A DNA stretch of 64,000 nucleotides from Promethearchaeota archaeon (GTDB lineage Archaea; Asgardarchaeota; Lokiarchaeia; Sigyniarchaeales; SOKP01). The notes under the pieces were generated by a model. That model worked only from the letters and a program-made list of their open reading frames with translations. It did not search any database and was not told the origin of the DNA. Within the stretch, counting starts at the first letter, position 1. Every line of letters starts with the position of its first letter. Location of the stretch: contig JAGXNS010000004.1 of NCBI GenBank assembly GCA_019894855.1, forward strand, positions 1 to 64,000, in the 5' to 3' direction. The translations under genes were made by a program, and so were the position numbers. Positions 47,922 to 57,200 of the stretch are shown piece by piece.

Positions 47922-48944
47922 ATGGAAAGGAGAAATAATGATAAAAATCAAAAAGAAACCCATGAATTAATACTATTTAATGAAGATACTGAAACGAAGT
48001 CAAAATTGTTTGAACCTGAACCATTAGAATATATAGATCAAGAAGACAAGATAAATATGGTCTATAAGTTAGTCCCATTTGGGGGAAACTACCTTTATTC
48101 TTTACTAATAACGAATCAAAGCACCGATCCTATTACAAAGGTTAAAATTAGAATTAATTTTCCGGGATTTTTTAAATTATGTAGGAGCACCCCCCCAACT
48201 TTGATTCTAGAGTCATTAGAATCTGGGGGAGATGGAAGTAACAACAATCAAAAAGAAATTGAACAACAACAAATCGTTATGAAATTTGAAAGCCTAGAGA
48301 AAAATTCTAATAAACAGATAAACCTATATTTATGTCCCCTTTTCTTAGAAGAAAAAGGTACAATTAGATCCTTTATTACTTTTGTTAACAATGCTGATTT
48401 CATAAGGGCAATTGATACTGACACCATCCCAATTCAGTTTGATCCCTTCAGTATTGAAAAAAAAATCATACCCTCGTCAGAAATTAAACAATTTCTAGAA
48501 AAGCCATGGATAAAAAAAGCAATTAAAAGCATCGGAATTGGTATTGATAGCCAACTTGATGAAAAATATTATTTTGAGTATATAAATGAAGTTCTTGAAA
48601 CCCTTAACTTCCAACTAATTATGAATATTCAAAGCAAGAAAATAAGTTGGTTTTTTGGAACTGATTTAGTCTCAGGGAACGATGTTTTGATTATCTGTCA
48701 ATTATCGGGTCACAAAATAGAGTGGTTAGCAGCATCGTCAAATCCTCACCTACTCATATCTCTCTTAACGAAGATTATCACCGTGTTTGAAAGAGAAATG
48801 ATATTACGTGGTCATATAGAGTCTAAAGAACAAATTTACACTCTGGAATGCCGGTATTGTGGAAATACGTTGACTTATTTTCCACCAAAAGGAGAATCAA
48901 TTAAGTGCAATAAATGCAATTATGAACAAATTGTTTGGAACTAA
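47922..48944 (+). CDS. hypothetical protein: Ig-like beta-sandwich (appendage-like?) plus alpha/beta region plus C-terminal zinc ribbon
   Basis: GGNYLYSLLITNQSTDPITKVKIRINFPGFF; LECRYCGNTL...IKCNKCNYEQIVWN. Confidence 0.65.
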   Translation: MERRNNDKNQKETHELILFNEDTETKSKLFEPEPLEYIDQEDKINMVYKLVPFGGNYLYSLLITNQSTDPITKVKIRINFPGFFKLCRSTPPTLILESLESGGDGSNNNQKEIEQQQIVMKFESLEKNSNKQINLYLCPLFLEEKGTIRSFITFVNNADFIRAIDTDTIPIQFDPFSIEKKIIPSSEIKQFLEKPWIKKAIKSIGIGIDSQLDEKYYFEYINEVLETLNFQLIMNIQSKKISWFFGTDLVSGNDVLIICQLSGHKIEWLAASSNPHLLISLLTKIITVFEREMILRGHIESKEQIYTLECRYCGNTLTYFPPKGESIKCNKCNYEQIVWN

Positions 48945-49385
48945 TTAACTCAACGAGCTTCGCAAAAAATTCTTCCTCTTAACAGAAAAGAACAAGCATA
49001 AATTTGATTTTTTTAAGTTTTCTATAACGGAAAAATTCATTATACAACGATTCACATTTTAACTTATTTTTTGAAATCTTTTAAATTTATTTCCACATTT
49101 CTATATCAGCTAAAAATTTCCTATTTTATATATCATTTTATAGCAAATATTGATAGATTCGACAAATTGATAAAAGAAACCTATATTGCACGAGATTATT
49201 CAATTAATATGATTTGAATTTTGTCGTAAAATTTTTTTCTTTTTTTTCTTTAGAAAATGAAGCTCTAATCAAAATCTTTAAATATATAAAAGAACATTAA
49301 TTATTTGATTAATTAAATTTGATCAAAAAAGTAACATTTAAGGAAATTAACTCAAATAATTAAAAAGTGGAGGATTGAATAAAAA

Positions 49386-49595
49386 ATGGCTGAATATATT
49401 AGTTGGAGTCCAATTAGAAGATTAATGAAACATAACGGCGCCGTAATCGTTGCTCGAGACGCTGTCAATGAATTAGTAGACTGGATGAGTGCATCCGCAG
49501 TTACAATTACAAAATCTGCGTTAGTTCTCACGAAGCATGGCAAAAGAAAGAAGATAACTCGAGACGACATTTTACTCGCTATTAAATACTTCTAA
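49386..49595 (+). CDS. archaeal histone
   Basis: SPIRRLMKHNGAVIVARDAVNELVDWMSASAVTITKSALVLTKHGKRKKITRDDILLAIKYF. Confidence 0.95.
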   Translation: MAEYISWSPIRRLMKHNGAVIVARDAVNELVDWMSASAVTITKSALVLTKHGKRKKITRDDILLAIKYF

Positions 49596-49788
49596 AAAGA
49601 CATATGAATTAGTTACACAATTAATACTCTTTTTTTTCTTTTTTTTTAATTTATTCCCAATTGTATCGAGAATATTTTAGGATAACATGTAATAAACATT
49701 TCTATTTAGAAGTGCATGAAATGACAAAATGAATGAGTTTTTTTAGATTTTATTCAAAAGATCAAACCAGGTACTCTTTTAAAAAAAA

Positions 49789-49825
49789 CTGTGCTAAATC
49801 TTTAAAGGTTATAGATTTAACACAG
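49789..49825 (-). terminator. hairpin followed by T-run on the minus strand, terminator-like
   Basis: ctgtgctaaatct-ttaaaggttat-agatttaacacag (12 of 13 bp); minus strand continues into T8. Confidence 0.5.
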
Positions 49826-49894
49826 CCAAAAAAAAAGATATATGGTGTTAAATGATCCATAAGTCATATGCAGAAATAACAATATAAATCTTTG

Positions 49895-49911
49895 GGTTAC
49901 TAAATGTAACC
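49895..49911. other. small hairpin ggttac-taaat-gtaacc
   Basis: Perfect 6-bp inverted repeat with 5-nt loop. Confidence 0.5.
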
Positions 49912-49937
49912 TTTATTTTGAGTAGGATTATAAATTA

Positions 49938-50066
49938 TTAATTGAACTGTGGAAGCCACTGTTTTTCAGCTTCAAACATTTCCTCTACCATGTTTTTAAT
50001 TTCCTTAGGAGAACAAACGCTAGCTGTATTAGGATCCTTAAAAACGAGACATGAAGGCAAAACTAC
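49938..50066 (-). pseudogene. C-terminal remnant resembling GH4-family glycosidase
   Basis: Reverse translation VVLPSCLVFKDPNTASVCSPKEIKNMVEEMFEAEKQWLPQFN* preceded by TAG, no start codon. Confidence 0.5.
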
Positions 50067-50107
50067 CTAAAATGAATTAACTTAGTACGCATCTATAAAA
50101 AAAGTAC

Positions 50108-51709
50108 TTACGAATCGTGCTTCAATGACACTTCGGTTTTTTTTGCTGAGGATATTTCAAGAGTTAACGAATCATGCTTCAATGGTATTTCGGTTTTTTT
50201 TGTTGTAGATAATTTAATTGTTGGATTGATGTCTTTCATTAATTCAGCCGTATTTTTTAATTCCTCTGAAATTATTTTAGTTGTGATACCTTGAGAATAG
50301 AGCATTCCTAGCCCGCCCAATATTCCCTGCTTAACTAACCTTCCCAAGCTTCCCAGCATCCAATTGAATTTCCCAAAAGGGTTGAGATATTCTTTAGCCC
50401 TTCTAATTAACCATCCTTTCAGATAAAAAGCGGCATAAGCTTCCGCTACTAATTGAAGAAAATCTTTGGAGGTTAATTCTTCAGTTTTCATCATTGGATG
50501 AAACAAGTCGTAAAATTTGTAATTGCTTGCGGTTATCATTCCTTTCTCTTTCATCTCATCATAAAATGGCGTCCCCGGAAAAGCAGTAATGGGTGTAAAC
50601 TGGACACAGTCTAAATCTAGGTCTATTGTAGTTTGAATATTTTGTCTAACCATTCGTTTGGTTTCGCCAGGAAAACCGATTATAATCCCGCCGAAGATGG
50701 ATATTCCTTTGTCCCGTAAACTTTTTACGACTGTTTTAACCATTGCAGGCGTAGTGTTCCTCTTATTCATAGCGTCTAGACTCTGTTGATGAACGGATTC
50801 AATTCCAAGAAAAACTTGTCTAAAATTGGCTCTATGCAATTTATTGATTAAATCTGGGTTATTATATAGAGTATCCACTCTTGATTGACAAGAAAAGCGC
50901 ATTTTAGAGTTGACTCCTGATTTAATTATAGTATCCAATATCTTGTGTGTTCTTTTCACGTTAATTGTGAAATTATCTTCACAGAAAAAAATAAAATCGT
51001 TTTTCCAGTCAACATCGTATACTTCTCTCATTATTCTTGAAATTGATTTAGTTCTGTATGTAGAACCACCACTTGAATTTCTCCACATTTTTATAATACA
51101 GCAGAACTTACAATTGTGCGGACAACCTCTTGAAGTTTCTACTTGGCGAGTTGTGGTCCCCAAGTATGTGTAAAGCTTTCCTTTCAATAAATCTCGTCTG
51201 GGCATTGGAAAATTATCTAAGTTGTGTTCTAACACTCTTTCAGAAGTATGGATAATCTTACCTTCCTTATTTTTGTATGAAATTCCATCAATTTCTTTAA
51301 GAGAAATTTGTTTTTTATTATCATCAAGGTAATCGATAATTTCTTTAAAAGTATGTTCTCCTTCTCCTCTTACCGTAAAATCTACATACTCGTGGTCGGC
51401 TACAAATTCTGGTACCAATGTAGGATGATATCCACCTATAATCGTGTTGCAACCGTGCTCTTTCGCCATTTTAGCGACTTCTAAAGCTGAATATATTTGT
51501 GGCGTCATACTTGTGATCGCTACTGTATCGTACCGATTTAACTCGCTACGAAATTTTTTCTCGCGATATTTATCAACCTTGAAATCAAACAATTTTGCAT
51601 CATGTTCTGGGACCATCCCAGCTATCGAAATTAAACTTAATGGTGCTCCAGTAATAATAGCGTCCATCCCCGATTCCAGACGAGCCGGATTAATATATAA
51701 AATTTTCAT
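50108..51709 (-). CDS. B12-binding-domain radical SAM protein
   Basis: N-terminal Rossmann/B12-like region; SRGCPHNCKFCCI (CxxxCxxC); GGIIIGFPGET. Confidence 0.92.
   Translation of the reverse strand: MKILYINPARLESGMDAIITGAPLSLISIAGMVPEHDAKLFDFKVDKYREKKFRSELNRYDTVAITSMTPQIYSALEVAKMAKEHGCNTIIGGYHPTLVPEFVADHEYVDFTVRGEGEHTFKEIIDYLDDNKKQISLKEIDGISYKNKEGKIIHTSERVLEHNLDNFPMPRRDLLKGKLYTYLGTTTRQVETSRGCPHNCKFCCIIKMWRNSSGGSTYRTKSISRIMREVYDVDWKNDFIFFCEDNFTINVKRTHKILDTIIKSGVNSKMRFSCQSRVDTLYNNPDLINKLHRANFRQVFLGIESVHQQSLDAMNKRNTTPAMVKTVVKSLRDKGISIFGGIIIGFPGETKRMVRQNIQTTIDLDLDCVQFTPITAFPGTPFYDEMKEKGMITASNYKFYDLFHPMMKTEELTSKDFLQLVAEAYAAFYLKGWLIRRAKEYLNPFGKFNWMLGSLGRLVKQGILGGLGMLYSQGITTKIISEELKNTAELMKDINPTIKLSTTKKTEIPLKHDSLTLEISSAKKTEVSLKHDS
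50110..50223 (-). repeat. 57-bp tandem duplication in the 3' end of the radical SAM gene
   Basis: acgaatcgtgcttcaatgacacttcggttttttttg / acgaatcatgcttcaatggtatttcggttttttttg; protein repeat KKTEIPLKHDS / KKTEVSLKHDS. Confidence 0.85.
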
Positions 51710-52033
51710 TTTTATTCACATGCTTTTCCCAATTATCAAACTTAACCTTATCCAAAGTGAACCACGGAGTGGATAAACTAACTTGGGAGAAGAGGTTAAG
51801 TGGTAATTCAGTTAGTTATTATTTATTAACAATTTATCATATTTAAACTTGTTGAATCTACATAGTATTTGTTTATTCAATATAGCAATATTTGCTAATA
51901 AACACTATGGTAAAAGAAAGTAATAATTAAAACTAAGTTATTTCAAAATATAATTTGATTCACCTCCTTTTTTTGATATTATTAAACTATATCCCTCTCC
52001 GTATTAAAAAGAATCAACTTCAACTTTTCTTTA

Positions 52034-54187
52034 ATGCAAACTGCGTATTTTAATCATCCTTTTTTAAAAAAAGATAGAGTATTTTATCGACAGTATCAAA
52101 ATAATATCACAAAAAAGTGCAAAGGAAGAAATTCTTTAATAGTATTGCCAACTGGTTTAGGAAAAACGATTGTTGGGATTTTACTCGTAAGTGAAGCTTT
52201 GGAAAAATATCCAGAATCTAAGATCATTATTCTTGCTCCTACTAGACCTTTAGTTTCACAACATGAAGCATCATGTAAGGATTTTCTTAATGTTGAATCG
52301 GATGAGATTATTTCGTTTACAGGCAAGATTTCGCCTGAAAAGAGAATTTTACTTTTCAACAATTCTAAAATTATTGTATCGACACCTCAAGTAATAAAAA
52401 ACGATGTAGAGAGGGGTCGATACGATTTAAAGCACGTATCTCTAATAATCTTCGACGAAGCTCACAGAACAAGAGGTAATTATGCGTATTGTTTCATATC
52501 AACGGAATATATTAATACCTGCCAAGATCCTCTTATACTAGGATTAACGGCTTCACCAGGAAAAAGCTACCTTCGGATACAGGAATTGTGTGATAGCCTA
52601 TTCATTGAGAATGTTATATTCAAAACCTACGAAGATAAAGATGTAAAAAAGTATATTTACGATATAGATACCCATTTAGAATTTGTTGATTTACCCATTA
52701 AAGTCATCGAATTAAGTGCAGTTTGGTATAATTTATTCGAGAAATTTCTGAAATTCTTCATTGACAAAAAATTATTGCCCCCTAACAAAAGATACTATTC
52801 AAAATTAGATTTCTTAGGGATATCTCGCGATTTAACACTTTCTCTTAAGTACGAGAATGGTTACTTACCGGAATTATCAGAAGAGGATTACTTCGATGCT
52901 CTCTTTTTCAAGACTGATCGAATAATAGATAAAGTTAAAGAAAACTCGTTAAACATTCAATCAATCTTCTCTTATTGCTCAAGTTTTATAACGTTACTTC
53001 ACGCTAAAGATTTATTAGAATCTCAAAATATTACGCTCTTTTTAAAATTTTTAGAAAAAATTGAATGGAAATCCGATCAAGATATCCTTTCGGCTAAAAG
53101 AATTGTCAACTCCGAACACTTCAAATTTATCAAAAACAATCTTTTACAAAATAACATTAACGGCTATTCACATCCTAAAATAGAAAAGTTATTTTCGATA
53201 ATTACTGAAGAAATTGAGGATTATCGAAACAATAAGATAATAGTATTCACCCAATATAGAGCCATGGCTGAATTACTAAGAAATTTAATAGAAGAACGCT
53301 TTGAATCTCGTTTAAGAGTTGAAAAATTTATCGGTCAATCAACCAAACCAGATGATTTTGGATTTTCCCAAGATAAACAAATTGGAATAATTAAACAATT
53401 TAAAAATGGGGCGCTAGACGTACTTGTAGCCACCAGCGTTGCAGAAGAAGGACTTGACATACCTAATGTGGACGCAATTATTTTTTACGAGTCAGTTCCC
53501 TCAGAAATTAGATTAATCCAAAGACGCGGTAGAACAGGTCGATATCGACCTGGAAGGTGCTATCTATTAATAGCCAGACAATCTATCGATGTCCCATTTT
53601 ATAAAGCTGCCGAGCGAAAAGAAATGGCTATGAATTCGGTGCTATCAGATTCAAAACAATTAGAATTATGTAATGAAGTTAAACGAGAACAAATATGCTT
53701 TAAGACAGTTTCAAATAAAATTTCAGAATATGATTTAATTAAAAATTATCGAGAGCGACGCGAAAGAGAAAAGGAATTACTTTCGAATCGATCAATAAAC
53801 GAAATTATCACAGAACTTGATAACTTTGCCCACAGTGAAGAATTTAAAAGATTTAGAGATGTAGGTGTAATTTTTTATTCCGATGTAATAAAGTTGGATA
53901 AATTGAAATTAAAAACTTCAATATTAAAATTAAAAAGAAATCAAAAGGAAAAAAATAAGAAAATGCCAGAAAGAAAAATTTATTTAAATCATAATGTAAA
54001 AACACTAATTAGAATTGCCAAAACTTATAGTGTCGATGGAAAAATGCCTCTTTCGGATTTTAAAGCATTTGCTGAAGAAGAAGATATAATAGAAAAGAAA
54101 TTTTATGCCCATTTTAATCAAGCCTGCTATTTAGGCTACCTTAAAAGAACAACCAAAGAAGTACAATTCCTAAAGGATTACGATTAA
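52034..54187 (+). CDS. Hef/FANCM-like superfamily 2 helicase lacking an obvious ERCC4 nuclease domain
   Basis: LPTGLGKT, FDEAHR, GLTASPG, IIVFTQYRAMAELL, RRGRTGRYRPGR. Confidence 0.88.
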   Translation: MQTAYFNHPFLKKDRVFYRQYQNNITKKCKGRNSLIVLPTGLGKTIVGILLVSEALEKYPESKIIILAPTRPLVSQHEASCKDFLNVESDEIISFTGKISPEKRILLFNNSKIIVSTPQVIKNDVERGRYDLKHVSLIIFDEAHRTRGNYAYCFISTEYINTCQDPLILGLTASPGKSYLRIQELCDSLFIENVIFKTYEDKDVKKYIYDIDTHLEFVDLPIKVIELSAVWYNLFEKFLKFFIDKKLLPPNKRYYSKLDFLGISRDLTLSLKYENGYLPELSEEDYFDALFFKTDRIIDKVKENSLNIQSIFSYCSSFITLLHAKDLLESQNITLFLKFLEKIEWKSDQDILSAKRIVNSEHFKFIKNNLLQNNINGYSHPKIEKLFSIITEEIEDYRNNKIIVFTQYRAMAELLRNLIEERFESRLRVEKFIGQSTKPDDFGFSQDKQIGIIKQFKNGALDVLVATSVAEEGLDIPNVDAIIFYESVPSEIRLIQRRGRTGRYRPGRCYLLIARQSIDVPFYKAAERKEMAMNSVLSDSKQLELCNEVKREQICFKTVSNKISEYDLIKNYRERREREKELLSNRSINEIITELDNFAHSEEFKRFRDVGVIFYSDVIKLDKLKLKTSILKLKRNQKEKNKKMPERKIYLNHNVKTLIRIAKTYSVDGKMPLSDFKAFAEEEDIIEKKFYAHFNQACYLGYLKRTTKEVQFLKDYD

Positions 54188-54239
54188 ATCGCAGTTATGT
54201 CATTAGAAATAAATTAAAAAAAAGGAAAGATTAATCAAA

Positions 54240-57200
54240 TCAAATCTTTTCGTCTTGCTTTTTTTTGAAAAGAAGGTATCCAAGAACTACTAAAGTCAAT
54301 ATAATAGGAATGATTATAGTAACTGGACTAATTTGGAAAATATAATATGAGATCGTGATTAGTGAGGCAAAGAATGCAATTATTGAGCCATACTGGCTTG
54401 TAAAATTCTTTAAACGCCTTATAAACATATACACGCGGAAATTCATTTTCTTTATAACTTCTAATTCTTTATCATCAAGCATACTCAGAACTTCTGGATT
54501 TTCGTAATATAAACCAATTTGAGGATCGTATTTCCCTTTCAATTTCCCAGAACTAATTAGAGAAATCAGGCGTTTTTGAATTAGGGGTTTCTTTATCTTT
54601 AATTCATTCTGCAAAAAACTTAAGGTAAGGAACTCGTTTGCCACAGCTTTGATTGCAAATTCCACGTATGATTTCACAATTAATTCCTCTAATGTCTTAA
54701 CTTTCTCTCTTAGAATTTCATTAAACTCTAATACGAATCGGTCAAAATCATCAATGATGTGCTTATTTTTAGTTTCAAAATCATTAGAATTTCTATTAAA
54801 TTCCTTATACATATCTTTAATTCTTCTATTTGTATTCCTAATCTCTTGCTCGATATACTTATGTTTTTTATTTACTTTTAGATAAGCTCTCTTAAATTGT
54901 TCTGTTTCAATATAATCTTCAACCCTCGCCTGTAAAGTTCCTAATAATTGGCTTAAATGGATATTATTATTGGTAATCGTTAGTACTAATTTACCTCGAT
55001 CTGTCTCAAACCTTATAGATTTTATCCTATCATTTATTGCTTGAACTTTCTCTTCTATCATTGCTTTGATCTCATTTTTATGAGAGACATAAAATTCTCT
55101 CGCTTCGGTCTCAAACTTCCTTGTTTCATAAGATAAACTAATAGTCGATTTCAATTTATTTTCGATTTTTTCGTCAACTTGCCTTAGTCTAATTATAATA
55201 TTCTCCTTTCTGCTTTCAAGAATCTCATTCATCTTAATAAGGGAGTCAGTTCTCACTACATCGTAGGAAGTTTTAGTCAATTGATTCTCAAATTCGATTT
55301 TTACTGTATCTAGTAAATCGATTATAAATATTTGTAAGTCTTTAAAAAGAATCAAATTTTCTTTAATATTCAAAATCGCTTTCTCATTATTGTTTATAAC
55401 CGCCTTTAGACCATTAATCAGTTCCATGTTTTCTAATCTATTCTCATCAATATTTAACTCTTTTGTCTTAGTGTTGTATTGGACAGTAATAGATTCCTTC
55501 AAATCGCTTAAATCATTAATTCTATTTTGAACTTCTAGCAAGTTTACTCCAAGAGTTTTGTTTTTTATACACGAATCGTATAGGGCTAATAATTTTCCTA
55601 CTGCTTCCTGGGTTTGCTTAATAATTCTATTTTCTGTGAAATTTTTTAACTCTCTATTCTTATAATAAGTTTCAGTGTGAACTATAAGTTCTTTTTTATC
55701 TTCAAGTAAATCACCTTGCAATTTAGACACCTCTATCATGCCTTTAATTCTCGGAATTATCACTCTACATTTGAGTTTAAGCTTATCGGCCAATTTTTTA
55801 AGACTAATTGTGTCTGTATGCTCCTCCTCACTCATTAATATAATCTCTTGAGAAATGATGTCATTAACATATTCTTCCTTTAGTTTATCAACTTCCTCAG
55901 TAAGAAATACTTTAAATTTCTCCCATTGTATAATTTTTATCGAACTTTCATTAAGATCTGTGATAATTGCTTTTAGATTTGTTATCTTATTAGAAAAAAC
56001 CTTGTTACTTTCGTTAAAATCAATTAAAATTTTATCAAAACCACTAATAACATTTGGGATTTCATTTACTTTGGTTTGATCAATGTTTAACCTGTAATTT
56101 TCTAACTTAGCCTTAAAATTTTGGATAGTATCTGAAACAAAACTATCAAAATCCTCAACACCTGCCCTGTTTCTTTCTTCTATAACCTTTTCTTTTAAAA
56201 ATTGCTCCTGTTCGGCTATGAACTCAATGATATTTTCTTCCAGACTGTCAAGCTTTTCATTTATATATTTATAAAGCGGAAATAGTTTCTGTTTAAAAGA
56301 AGTGTTCTTTTTAACCATAGCTTTTAAGCTTTGAATTTCATTTGTTTTTTCTTTTAGTAAATTATCCGCTTCCTTCTTAATAATCTTAAATGCTTCTTGA
56401 TATTGATTTTGAGTGGCTATATGTTTAACTTCCTCTTTAATTTGAAGAATTCCTTCCTGAATTTTATCCCTAACATTTCCTATCTGTCTATTTAAATTGT
56501 TGAAAAACTGAAAACCAATAGTGTAATCAGCAAAAATCAAATCAAAGTTTTCTTTAAAATTAATCCATTTCTGTATTATTTTCTTATGGTTCTTTGCGAT
56601 CTTTTTCTCCTTTGTTGTAATCTGATGCGAAACCTTGTAGATAACTGAATCGTATTTGCTTACGACTTGGGCTATTTTATTAAACGCATTTATGATAAGA
56701 TTTAATTTTTCTTCATCATAACCCTTTTCAAGAACCTCTATAATGTAATTTCTAAAAGAATCTATCTCGCGATTTACCTGATCCTGAATATCGTATATTT
56801 TATTATCTAATTCGTCTAAGATATTGCTAAATTTTTTTAAACTTTCCATCTCTTGGATCTTTTCTAGGAGATAATTATTTAATTCACCTAAACGCTTTTG
56901 TAATAAAGAATAAGACTTATTCCATTGAGATATTTCAGAACCTAAAGCAGCTTGTAGGTTGATGTATACAAGTTCTTGATTGAAAGATGTTTCTATGTTT
57001 TTATTAAGAAAATCTGCTTCCATTAATGAATCTCGCAATACAAACTTCAACCTTTCTTTAGCGAAATCAACTTCGTCTATCATAAGATAGGATTCTATTT
57101 CTTCTTTAATTTGAGGAATCGTGTTCTTAAGCTTCAAAGTCATATTGTAAATATCGTTTTTAATTTCCTTCAGTTTAGCTTTTTCTTCGAAAAGTCTTTC

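Noticed and set aside
48945-49385. AT-rich gap before the histone gene as a replication origin
   Set aside because: No clear origin-recognition-box repeats found and no cdc6/orc1 gene nearby; a TATA-like box suggests an ordinary promoter region
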